DNA of 64,000 nucleotides from UMGS1883 sp045636425 (GTDB lineage Bacteria > Bacillota > Clostridia > UMGS1883). The stretch covers positions 1-64,000 of the forward strand of contig JAZTXM010000006.1 in assembly GCA_045636425.1 (NCBI GenBank), in the 5' to 3' direction. How positions within the stretch are numbered: position 1 is the first letter of the stretch; every line of letters starts with the position of its first letter. The notes under the pieces are model-generated. The model ran no database searches, was not told the DNA's origin, and worked only from the letters and a program-made list of their open reading frames with translations. Positions 26,850 to 34,789 of the stretch are shown piece after piece. Both the position numbers and the translations under genes were made by a program.

Positions 26850-27553
26850 CAGTCATCATTCCTTCTGGAGCTTACGAGCATAAGAAGCCTCAGTAGCTGC
26901 ATAATAGAAACAGCCGCCGCCGCAACGTATGTCATTGCCGCCGCTCCCAGCACCTTTTTCACTGCGGGAACTTCATCGCTTTCAAGATAGCCGCCGTTTG
27001 AAAGAGTAGCAATGGCTCTTCTTGATGCGTTAAACTCAACAGGGAGAGTAACAAGCTGAAAGAGAACTGCCAGTGAGAAAAAGGCAATTCCCGCATAAGC
27101 AAGAGCTCCGTATGACAGAAGAAGTCCTAAAATTACAAGATAAGGACCTGCCATAGAGCCGATATTTGCAACAGGGACAATAGCGTTGCGAAGCTGTATG
27201 GGTTTATAATTTGTAGCATGCTGAACGGCGTGGCCTGCTTCGTGTGCCGCAACTCCAACCGCCGCAACGGAGGTGGAGCTGTGTACGCTGTCGGAAAGCC
27301 TGATAACATTTGCCTTAGGGTCGTAATGGTCGGTAAGCTCACCGCGGACTCTTTCGATGCGGACATCGTAAAGCCCGTTGGAATCTAAGATTCTTCTTGC
27401 CGCCTGCTCGCCCGTAATATTTCTGCCTGTATGCATGGAAGAAAACTTTTTGAAAGTGGAATTAACTCTCATTGACGCAATCATTGAAAATATACCTGCA
27501 ATGAGTACCAGTACAAGACCGGCATCCATATAATAGCCAAACCCGAATAACAT
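26849..27553 (-). CDS. Membrane zinc metallopeptidase, YugP family
   Basis: A 234-residue membrane protein with the zinc protease motif HEAGHAVQHA (HExxH, about residues 124-133), an N-terminal membrane segment and two or three more in the C-terminal half. The LPVEFNASRRAIATL segment is a strong family mark. Substrates are unknown. Its place between fmt and rsmB is common in Clostridia and suggests a housekeeping or protein-quality role, which is inference. Confidence 0.92.
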   Translation of the reverse strand: MLFGFGYYMDAGLVLVLIAGIFSMIASMRVNSTFKKFSSMHTGRNITGEQAARRILDSNGLYDVRIERVRGELTDHYDPKANVIRLSDSVHSSTSVAAVGVAAHEAGHAVQHATNYKPIQLRNAIVPVANIGSMAGPYLVILGLLLSYGALAYAGIAFFSLAVLFQLVTLPVEFNASRRAIATLSNGGYLESDEVPAVKKVLGAAAMTYVAAAAVSIMQLLRLLMLVSSRRNDD

Positions 27554-27559
27554 ATAAAA

Positions 27560-28486
27560 TCACACTCCTAATTTTGTGCCTTTTTCGATTTTGTGTCCGC
27601 GGAGATAATCCTCGGCGGACATTTTCTTTTTGCCCTCTACCTTAATTTCTTTTATAATGACACTGCCCTTTTTGCAGGCAACCTTGATTCCGTCAGAATC
27701 TGCACTAAGAACCTCGCCCGCATTTCCTTCATCGTCGCATTTATACACAAAGTCAACGACAAATCTCTTTCCTCCGATAAAGCTGAAAGCCTTCGGCCAG
27801 GGATTAAGCCCCCTTACTTTATTGTAGATTTGTTCGTTAGTATTATTCCAGTCAATTTCTCCCTCTGCTTTTGAAAGCTGGGAGGCATATGTGGAAAGGG
27901 CATCGTCCTGCTTTTCGGGGGTAATTGTTCCCTCTTTTAAACCGTCCAGGGTTTTAAGAAGCACCTCTCCGCCCAGAACTGCCAGAGCATCGTGATACTC
28001 TCCTGCTGTGGTTTCTTCCCCTATGGGAAGCTCGCTTTTTATGAGCATATCGCCTGTATCAAGCCCCTTTTCCATGTACATGCTTGTGACGCCGCTAACC
28101 TTTTTGCCGTCAATTACAGCTCTTTGTATGGGAGCGGCACCGCGGTATTCGGGGAGAAGAGACCCGTGGATATTGATGCATCCGTATTTGGGATAATTAA
28201 GTATATATTCGGGAAGTATCTTTCCGTAAGCCACCACTACAATAATGTCGGGATTAAGCTCCTTAAGGAGAGGAAGAATGGCTTCATCTTTAAGTGTATC
28301 GGGCTGATACACGGGAATGTCCTTCTCCAAAGCAAATATTTTTACTTCGGGCATTGACATCTCGTATCCTCTGCCCTTGGGCTTATCGGGCTGAGTTATT
28401 ACGCCGATGACATCTCGTTTATCATCAACAAGTGCTTTCAGCGAAATTTGTGCAAACTCGGGTGTTCCCATAAATAATATACGCAT
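27560..28486 (-). CDS. fmt: Methionyl-tRNA formyltransferase
   Basis: A 308-residue Fmt. The N-terminus is MRILFMGTPEFAQISLKAL, the catalytic region is GCINIHGSLLPEYRGAAPIQRAVIDG with the conserved Asn and His, and GLDTGDML follows. The C-terminal OB domain is present. The frame is open 49 codons further upstream into def, but ATG 28486 has GAGGAG at the correct distance and matches the family. It formylates initiator Met-tRNA with 10-formyl-THF. It pairs with def. Confidence 0.96.
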   Translation of the reverse strand: MRILFMGTPEFAQISLKALVDDKRDVIGVITQPDKPKGRGYEMSMPEVKIFALEKDIPVYQPDTLKDEAILPLLKELNPDIIVVVAYGKILPEYILNYPKYGCINIHGSLLPEYRGAAPIQRAVIDGKKVSGVTSMYMEKGLDTGDMLIKSELPIGEETTAGEYHDALAVLGGEVLLKTLDGLKEGTITPEKQDDALSTYASQLSKAEGEIDWNNTNEQIYNKVRGLNPWPKAFSFIGGKRFVVDFVYKCDDEGNAGEVLSADSDGIKVACKKGSVIIKEIKVEGKKKMSAEDYLRGHKIEKGTKLGV

Positions 28487-28490
28487 AGAA

Positions 28491-28964
28491 TTACTCCTCA
28501 TTTTGTTCCAATTCAAATACCTCGGAGGCTTTTTCAACATAAAGTGTGCCGTCAAGGTGGTCGCACTCGTGGCAAATGCACCTTGCATAAAGGTCCTCGC
28601 CCGTAAATTCAAATTCGTCTCCGAATCTGTCAAATGCCTTCACGGTAGCTTTCTGCGGTCTTGTAACCGTTCCTGCCTTACCGGGAACGCTGAGGCAGCC
28701 TTCCGTATCGGTAACACTGCCCTCGGTGTGGATAATGACGGGGTTTATAAGCTCAAGCATACCCTCGTCCTCGCCTAAATCTATCACAACCGCTCTGCGA
28801 AGAATTCCCACCTGGGGTGCGGCAAGTCCCACTCCGTTTGAAAGAATGAGCGTTTCCTGCATATCGTCAAGAAGTGTGTGAAGCTTTTCGTCAAAATTTT
28901 CCACCTCACGGCATTTCTTTTTAAGGCAAGGGTCACCTATTTCTCTGATTTTTCTTATCGCCAT
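28491..28964 (-). CDS. def: Peptide deformylase
   Basis: A 157-residue enzyme with the three PDF motifs: GVGLAAPQVG, EGCLSVPG (Cys metal ligand) and HECDHLDG (two His ligands and the catalytic Glu). It removes the formyl group from new proteins, completing the cycle begun by fmt, which starts 4 bp downstream. Confidence 0.97.
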   Translation of the reverse strand: MAIRKIREIGDPCLKKKCREVENFDEKLHTLLDDMQETLILSNGVGLAAPQVGILRRAVVIDLGEDEGMLELINPVIIHTEGSVTDTEGCLSVPGKAGTVTRPQKATVKAFDRFGDEFEFTGEDLYARCICHECDHLDGTLYVEKASEVFELEQNEE

Positions 28965-28976
28965 GTTAATTTCTCC

Positions 28977-31409
28977 TTACATCATGCTGTACGGATTAAT
29001 ATCCGCAATTACCGATAAATCGGAATTTCGTTTTTTCGGGCTTTCGTGAAGAGTGTCCCGAAGAATACGGATAAAATCCTCATCGGCTCGGCATTTAAGC
29101 CATAGCCTCATTCTGTATCTTCCCTGAATTTTGTTTACGGGGGCAGGCGAAGGGCCGTAGAACTTACAGTTGTCATAACCACGCAGGGCAACTCTCAGCT
29201 TCATTGCGATGCTGCCTATCGCCTTTTCCGCCTCCTCACGGTCGGAGGAAGATACCATTATATTTATAATATCACAAAACGGGGGATAAATAAACTCCCG
29301 TCTGTAGGAAATTTCATCCTCAAAGAACGCCTTGTAATCCTGTGATGCCGCAAGAAGAAGCGTGGGATTTTCAGGCTCATACGTCTGAATGACGCATCTG
29401 CCCTTTTTTTCGCCCCTGCCTGCTCTGCCGCATACCTGTGTTATCAGATTAAAGGTACGCTCCTGCGCCCTGAAATCATCAACGTTAAGCGAGGCGTCCG
29501 CCGCCAATACACCCACCAGGGTTACATTTTCAAAATCAAGCCCCTTTGTAACCATTTGCGTGCCCAAGAGAATGTCGGTCTTTTCACCGTCAAACTGCTC
29601 CAAAAGCTTTTCGTGACCGCGTTTTCCGCTTGTGGTATCTGCATCCATTCTAAGGGTTTTTGCAGAGGGGAAGATGCTTTCAATCTGCTCCTGCGCTTTT
29701 TGCGTGCCTCTGCCAAAATCACGAACACGGCTCCCCCCACATTTGGGGCAAATGCTTTTAACCTTTTCTCTGTAATCGCAGTAATGGCACCTTAGAGAAT
29801 CGCTGTTTTTGTGATACGTCAACGACACACTGCAATTGGGACAGGAAAACACATATCCGCATTCACGGCAGGAAACGAAGGTGGAATACCCACGTCTGTT
29901 AAGAAACAGAATCGTCTGCTCGCCGCTTTTGATATTTGAATCAATTTCTTTTGCAAGAAATCGGCTTAAAACAGTTTTATTTCCCTCTTTAAGCTCCTGA
30001 CGCATATCGGAAATAAAAACTTCGGGAAGTGGCATTTTGTTATATCTTTCCGAAAGCTCTATTAAAGTATATTCGCCGCATTTTGCTTTATAATAGCTTT
30101 CAACAGCCGGAGTTGCACTACCCAAAATAAGCGGACAATCATGCTCTTTTGCAAGATATGCCGCAATATCGCGGGCATGATAACGGGGAGAAGCTTCCGA
30201 TTTATAGGATTGCTCATGTTCCTCGTCAATTATTATTGCTCCTAAATTATCACAGGGAGCAAAAATTGCACTTCTTGCACCGATAATAAGCCTTGCCTCA
30301 CCACGGCGGATTCTTCTCCATTCGTCCAGCCTCTCTCCCAAAGAAAGAGCGCTGTGAATAACAGCCACATTTTTGCCGAATCGGCTGAAAAAACGACTTG
30401 TCATCTGCGGAGTGAGAGCAATTTCGGGTACAAGAATTATAATTTGCTTGTTTTTTTCCAACGCCTTGGAAACTATGCTCATATACACTTCGGTTTTACC
30501 GCTTCCCGTAACTCCGTGTATGAGAAAAGTTCCTCTTTTGCTATCTGTTATAGCCTTAGAGGCTTCCTGTTGCATCTTTGACAGCTTAAGGGGGGCAGGC
30601 TCGGAAGAAGCTTTTCCCTCCAAGGGATTCCGAAGAACCTCCGTCTCGCGAAAATCTATTAAATGCTTTACGTAAAGGGACTCCACGGCATTTCGTGCAG
30701 CACCTGAAACGCGTAATAAATCGGGAACGGAAAGCTCGCCAAGCTCGCTTAAAGCTCTAAGCACCGCCGCCTGACGGGGGGCGTTCTTTTCAAGCTTTTC
30801 AATATAATATGAAATGTTTTCCTCGCCGCAGTAAAAAGCTAATCGGATTGTCTTTTCATTTGCACGGCGTTTATCACGAAAGCTTTTTTCTAAGATGCCC
30901 TTTTTTATAAGTGCATTTACCGTGGCTCTGGCATTTTTACCCAAAAGACTTTTAATCTGCTCTATTTCCGCACTGCCGTCGGATTGCTCTAAAAGCTGCA
31001 AAAGCTGTTCCTGCTTAACCCCTTTAACGGAGGAAAGCAAATCGGAATATTCGTGGGTAAGTGAAATCCATTCCTCAAATTTTGCATCCGTTCCGGGAGG
31101 AAGGCATAGCTGTGCCGCCTCGGAAAAGGTGCAAAAGTATCTTTCCCTCATGTGAAAGCATAGACCGATACTGCTTTTTGTCAGCACGGGAAGCTCATCT
31201 GTTAAGGATTTAATTTCCTTGAGTGCTTCAAAGCTGCTGACATCCTTAAGCTCGGTAACATAAGCCTCTTTCGGTAGATTCCCCGTGCCGAAAGGAATTT
31301 TAACACGGCATCCTACCGCGATTTTATCCTCCATGGTCTCGGGCACAAGGTAGTCAAAAGGCTTATCAATATTCAGGTTTTTTGTATTTACATAAACCTG
31401 AGCAATCAT
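28977..31409 (-). CDS. priA: Primosomal replication-restart helicase
   Basis: An 810-residue PriA. The N-terminal DNA-binding part is followed by the helicase: Walker A HGVTGSGKTEVYM, DEEH box IIDEEHEQSYKSE, GSATPA, and motif VI QVCGRAGRG. The zinc site is CRECGYVFSCPNCSVSL ... CHYCDY ... CPKCGG. It reloads the replisome at stalled forks. A priA-def-fmt order is widespread in Firmicutes. Confidence 0.96.
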   Translation of the reverse strand: MIAQVYVNTKNLNIDKPFDYLVPETMEDKIAVGCRVKIPFGTGNLPKEAYVTELKDVSSFEALKEIKSLTDELPVLTKSSIGLCFHMRERYFCTFSEAAQLCLPPGTDAKFEEWISLTHEYSDLLSSVKGVKQEQLLQLLEQSDGSAEIEQIKSLLGKNARATVNALIKKGILEKSFRDKRRANEKTIRLAFYCGEENISYYIEKLEKNAPRQAAVLRALSELGELSVPDLLRVSGAARNAVESLYVKHLIDFRETEVLRNPLEGKASSEPAPLKLSKMQQEASKAITDSKRGTFLIHGVTGSGKTEVYMSIVSKALEKNKQIIILVPEIALTPQMTSRFFSRFGKNVAVIHSALSLGERLDEWRRIRRGEARLIIGARSAIFAPCDNLGAIIIDEEHEQSYKSEASPRYHARDIAAYLAKEHDCPLILGSATPAVESYYKAKCGEYTLIELSERYNKMPLPEVFISDMRQELKEGNKTVLSRFLAKEIDSNIKSGEQTILFLNRRGYSTFVSCRECGYVFSCPNCSVSLTYHKNSDSLRCHYCDYREKVKSICPKCGGSRVRDFGRGTQKAQEQIESIFPSAKTLRMDADTTSGKRGHEKLLEQFDGEKTDILLGTQMVTKGLDFENVTLVGVLAADASLNVDDFRAQERTFNLITQVCGRAGRGEKKGRCVIQTYEPENPTLLLAASQDYKAFFEDEISYRREFIYPPFCDIINIMVSSSDREEAEKAIGSIAMKLRVALRGYDNCKFYGPSPAPVNKIQGRYRMRLWLKCRADEDFIRILRDTLHESPKKRNSDLSVIADINPYSMM

Positions 31410-31411
31410 AA

Positions 31412-31651
31412 TTATTCTGCCTCGGAATCCAAAGATGCTTCATATTCGGCAATCGCTTCCGAAAAACGCTGCTCTGCAGATTTCTTTACGCATCTGATTT
31501 TACCGTTTGCAATTTCATTTATCGCGCGGGAAACCGTCTTGTCATTGCCTGAATCGGAAACGAGCTGACGGGCACGCTTCGCGGTAACAATTACAAGTGA
31601 ATAACGGGAATCAAGTCCCTCCATAAGTTTTGAAATTTCGGGATACAACAT
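31412..31651 (-). CDS. rpoZ: RNA polymerase omega subunit
   Basis: A small protein of about 79 residues with SRYSLVIVTAKRARQLV, the family signature, and AINEIANGKIRC. The first ATG (31660) is only two bases from its AAAGG site; ATG 31651 is better spaced, and the resulting MLYPEISKLM start matches other clostridial omega subunits. It lies between gmk and priA. Confidence 0.93.
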   Translation of the reverse strand: MLYPEISKLMEGLDSRYSLVIVTAKRARQLVSDSGNDKTVSRAINEIANGKIRCVKKSAEQRFSEAIAEYEASLDSEAE

Positions 31652-31659
31652 ATTTATCA

Positions 31660-32277
31660 TTACCTTTCTATATTTAAAAATTCTTTTTCAATATATTTGT
31701 AGTTTCGGCAAAGGAGACAATGCTCCGCCTTAACAATGGCGTCAAGGCGTGCCACCGCATCCTCCACCGTATCATTAATAAGCACATAATTATATTTTTC
31801 AATATATTTAAATTCTGCCTTTGCTCTTTCAAGGCGGCTTAAAATTACATCCTCTGTTTCCGTGCCTCTGCCGCGGAGTCTTGCCTCCAAATCCTCTACC
31901 CGAGGGGGGAGAACAAATATAAATACCGCTTCGGGATAATGAGCACGAACCTGAAGTGCGCCCTGAACTTCAATCTCCAGTATTACATCCTTGCCGCTTT
32001 CTATCATTTCCATAACGGCATCCTTAGGAGTGCCGTAATAATTTTCGCAAAAAACTGCATGTTCCAAAAATCCGTCTGCATCTATTCTCTTTCTGAATTC
32101 CTCGTGGCTCAGAAAAAAGTAGTTTACACCGTCAATTTCGCCCTCGCGGGGATTGCGTGTGGTTGCAGATACGGAAAGGGTGCAATCATCGTGGGTGCGG
32201 AGATATTCCTTGCAGACAGTACCCTTGCCAACGCCGGAGGGACCGGAAATGACAAGGAGCAAGCCCTTTTTCTTCAT
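31660..32277 (-). CDS. gmk: Guanylate kinase
   Basis: A 205-residue kinase converting GMP to GDP. The P-loop is ISGPSGVGKGTV (about 10-21), SVSATTRNPREGEIDGVNYFFLS is the GMP-binding region, and the lid has RLRGRGTETEDVILSRL. It follows remA with a 6 bp gap and leads into rpoZ, a conserved order in Firmicutes. Confidence 0.97.
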   Translation of the reverse strand: MKKKGLLLVISGPSGVGKGTVCKEYLRTHDDCTLSVSATTRNPREGEIDGVNYFFLSHEEFRKRIDADGFLEHAVFCENYYGTPKDAVMEMIESGKDVILEIEVQGALQVRAHYPEAVFIFVLPPRVEDLEARLRGRGTETEDVILSRLERAKAEFKYIEKYNYVLINDTVEDAVARLDAIVKAEHCLLCRNYKYIEKEFLNIER

Positions 32278-32283
32278 ATGTAA

Positions 32284-32550
32284 TCAATCCTTTCTGTCTT
32301 CATCATCAAACTCCGCATAGCTTCCGTGCCTCTGTGCGATCATATCGGGAGTCAGCGCGGAAAGTATAACGTGTTCGCTGTCGGTTACGATAACGCTTTT
32401 TGTTTTTCTGCCGTAGGTGGCATCGATAAGCATGCCTTTTTCCCTTGCCTCCTGGGCGATTCGCTTCACGGGAGCACTTTCGGGAAGAACAATGCTTACT
32501 ATTCTTTCGTCGGAAACTAAATTTCCGAATCCGATATTAACTAATTTCAT
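32284..32550 (-). CDS. remA: RemA-like DUF370 DNA-binding regulator
   Basis: An 88-residue protein with the DUF370 core: VNIGFGNLVSDERIVSIVLPESAPVKRI and GMLIDATYGRKTKSVIVTDSEHVILSAL. In Bacillus RemA activates matrix and osmoprotection genes; in Clostridia its targets are largely unknown. The frame opens with a TTG, but ATG 32550 lies 9 bases after AAAGGA. It sits in the usual place between yicC and gmk. Confidence 0.92.
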   Translation of the reverse strand: MKLVNIGFGNLVSDERIVSIVLPESAPVKRIAQEAREKGMLIDATYGRKTKSVIVTDSEHVILSALTPDMIAQRHGSYAEFDDEDRKD

Positions 32551-32607
32551 ATTAAACAATCCTTTTTTTGAGAATGCAAAATTACGGTGCTGGTTTTCTC
32601 CACTTTT

Positions 32608-33486
32608 TTACTCAACGTTTTGTATCTGCTCACGCAACTTCTCAATCTCTGCCTTTACATCAATCACAATTCTTGCCACATCAAGGTCGTTGGATTTTGA
32701 GCCTATTGTATTGATTTCACGATTCATTTCCTGAATCAGAAAGTCTATCTTTCGTCCTACGCATCCGCCGCCACATAGCATCTCGGTAAACTGCTCCACG
32801 TGGCTTCTTAAGCGAACGGTTTCCTCATTCACATTTACCTTATCGGCAAAAATTGCAACCTCGGTAAGAAGCCTTGCTTCATCGTATGAGGCACTTCCCA
32901 GGATATCCTTCATTCTTTCTTCGATTCTTTGGCGGTACTCCGATACGATTTTGGGAGAACGCTCCTCAACCTTAGCTGTAGCATCCAATATAAAAGCAAG
33001 GTGCTCTTTAAGGTCACACTCAAGCTTTGCGCCCTCGGCAATACGCATGGAATCAAATCCGCAAAGTGCTTCACAAAGAGCTTTAAGCACCGTTTCTTTA
33101 ATCAGATTCTCGTCCTCGGGTGCTTTGTCCAAGGCAAAAATGTCGGGAATGCGAAGAAATGTCTCCGCCGTGGTATTGCTTGAAATCTGAAGCTCCGAAG
33201 AAAGGGTACGAAGACCCTGCAGGTATTCCTTTGCCAGTGCAGTGTTTACTTTAACGACGCTGTCATCCTCGCCGCTTGACTCTACATTTACATATATGTC
33301 CACCTTGCCTCGGTTTATCTTCTCCTGTGCCGCCTTGCGGATAGCATCCTCCAGGAAGGTATATACCCTGGGCATTTTAATGGAAAAATCGCTGTATCTT
33401 GAATTAACCGATTTAATTTCAACGGTAAAGGTCTTATTTCCCATTTCTGCCTTTCCGCTTCCGTAGCCTGTCATGCTTTTTATCAT
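32608..33486 (-). CDS. yicC: YicC family endoribonuclease-like protein
   Basis: A protein of about 292 residues starting IKSMTGYGSGKAEMGNKTFTVE and ending with the DUF1732 part (DFLIQEMNREINTIGSKS ... VKAEIEKLREQIQNVE). Both parts are diagnostic of YicC/YloC. Family members act as RNases in vitro. The frame is open 18 codons upstream, but ATG 33486 has GGAGA 8 bases away. It is the first gene of the fifteen-gene minus-strand cluster. Confidence 0.95.
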   Translation of the reverse strand: MIKSMTGYGSGKAEMGNKTFTVEIKSVNSRYSDFSIKMPRVYTFLEDAIRKAAQEKINRGKVDIYVNVESSGEDDSVVKVNTALAKEYLQGLRTLSSELQISSNTTAETFLRIPDIFALDKAPEDENLIKETVLKALCEALCGFDSMRIAEGAKLECDLKEHLAFILDATAKVEERSPKIVSEYRQRIEERMKDILGSASYDEARLLTEVAIFADKVNVNEETVRLRSHVEQFTEMLCGGGCVGRKIDFLIQEMNREINTIGSKSNDLDVARIVIDVKAEIEKLREQIQNVE

Positions 33487-33538
33487 AAGAAAAATCTCCA
33501 TTCTCTTAATAGGGTATAACACCCCATAATTATTAAAC

Positions 33539-33568
33539 ATTATATCATACTTAAGTAGAGTTAGTCAA
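33539..33568 (-). promoter_or_regulatory. Promoter of the yicC-to-FTHF ligase cluster
   Basis: On the minus strand TTGACT, an 18 bp spacer and TATAAT lie about 52 bases upstream of yicC. I saw no other clear promoter or strong terminator down to 19795, so this may drive much of the cluster. Confidence 0.7.
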
Positions 33569-33694
33569 CTGTTTTAATTATAGACGGGAAAATTGAAAAT
33601 TTTTTACACTAAATTGAAAAGAAAGTAGGTTGTTTTTATTTTTTGTATATGATAAAATAAACAAATAATAATCTACCAAAAGGAGAAAGGTACA

Positions 33695-34651
33695 ATGATA
33701 AGACAACAGGCTTTTACAGGCAATAACAAAATGCTTAAGGGAGCTCTTCACTGCCACACCACACGCAGTGACGGAAATCAGACGCCCGAAGAAGCAATGC
33801 ATAAATATAAGGACGGCGGATATGACTTTGTGGCACTTACCGACCACAGAAAATATAACTTTGTCAATTACGCACCCGAAACGGGGCTTTTGCTTATTCC
33901 CGGTATGGAATATGATTCGTTTATTCATAAGGATGAATACGGCAGAATCTGCCACCACACTGTATGCCTCGGACCTCTTAAGGAGGACGGAAACGGATTC
34001 GAGCAGGACGATATAGGTCCCGAAAGACCATATGTTTCAGACAATGAAATGTACCAGGGGTATCTTGACGAAATCCATGCAAAGAACAATATCACAATTC
34101 ACGCTCATCCCGAATGGAGCAATACGCCTCTTACCATGTTTAATTGCCTCAAGGGAAATTTTGCTATGGAAATCTATAACCATGGCGGAGTGCTTGGTTA
34201 CGAAATGGATGCGGACAACGGTCTTTACTGGGATCAGCTTTTAGCAGAAGGAAAGCGTGTCTGGGGTGTAGCGACAGATGATGCTCACGGAGAGAGGCAT
34301 TTTGGCGGCGGATGGGTAATGGTGAATGCAGAGAAAAACGTAAATTCCGTGCTGGAAGCTCTTAGTGAAGGCAGATTTTATGCCTCCACGGGTCCTGAAA
34401 TCTATGATTTTTACGTAGATGATGACAACATCGCTCACATTAAGTGTTCGCCCGTTAAAAAGATTCTTCTCCAGGGTTGCAAGCATCCTCACAGGCTGTT
34501 CCCGAAAGGCAAAGCAGCTTTGGAAGGACCTGTGACGGAGGCTGAGTTCAAGCTGGAAACCAAAACAGGGCTTTACGAATATTGCCGCTTTACAATAATA
34601 GACGAAAACGGCAAAAAAGCATGGACAAATCCCATATTTTTAAAAAAATAA
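33695..34651 (+). CDS. PHP-domain phosphoesterase-like protein
   Basis: A 318-residue protein with metal-binding PHP motifs: GALHCHTTRSDG (HxH and Asp), FVALTDH, PGMEYDS, ITIHAHPEW and WGVATDDAHG. Such proteins hydrolyse phosphodiester or phosphomonoester substrates; the exact substrate is not known here. A beta-rich C-terminal part (about 240-318) follows the catalytic domain. The gene has its own AAAGGAGAAAGG ribosome site and appears to be a single-gene unit, divergent from yicC. Confidence 0.85.
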   Translation: MIRQQAFTGNNKMLKGALHCHTTRSDGNQTPEEAMHKYKDGGYDFVALTDHRKYNFVNYAPETGLLLIPGMEYDSFIHKDEYGRICHHTVCLGPLKEDGNGFEQDDIGPERPYVSDNEMYQGYLDEIHAKNNITIHAHPEWSNTPLTMFNCLKGNFAMEIYNHGGVLGYEMDADNGLYWDQLLAEGKRVWGVATDDAHGERHFGGGWVMVNAEKNVNSVLEALSEGRFYASTGPEIYDFYVDDDNIAHIKCSPVKKILLQGCKHPHRLFPKGKAALEGPVTEAEFKLETKTGLYEYCRFTIIDENGKKAWTNPIFLKK

Positions 34652-34667
34652 AAAAGACAACAGTGAG

Positions 34668-34724
34668 AAAAGGCTCTATAATATCTATAGATTGCTCGCG
34701 CAACATAGATGTTATAGAGCCTTT
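34668..34724 (+). terminator. Long hairpin between the PHP gene and the exporter operon
   Basis: AAAGGCTCTATAA pairs with TTATAGAGCCTTT (13 bp), and a second block (TCTAT / ATAGA) and a TTGC/GCAA tip extend it. The following tract is only weakly T-rich, so it may be a terminator or another structured leader. Confidence 0.5.
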
Positions 34725-34740
34725 AAGCTTTATTTAAGGT

Positions 34741-34768
34741 ATAAATACTACTATAAAATAGTATTTAT
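34741..34768 (+). promoter_or_regulatory. Perfect 10 bp inverted repeat upstream of the exporter operon
   Basis: ATAAATACTA and TAGTATTTAT flank an 8-base centre containing TATAAA. It ends 21 bases before the adaptor start codon. It has the form of a repressor operator over a -10 region, but no regulator gene is adjacent. Confidence 0.4.
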
Positions 34769-34789
34769 GCTATAATGGAGGTTTGTCAG

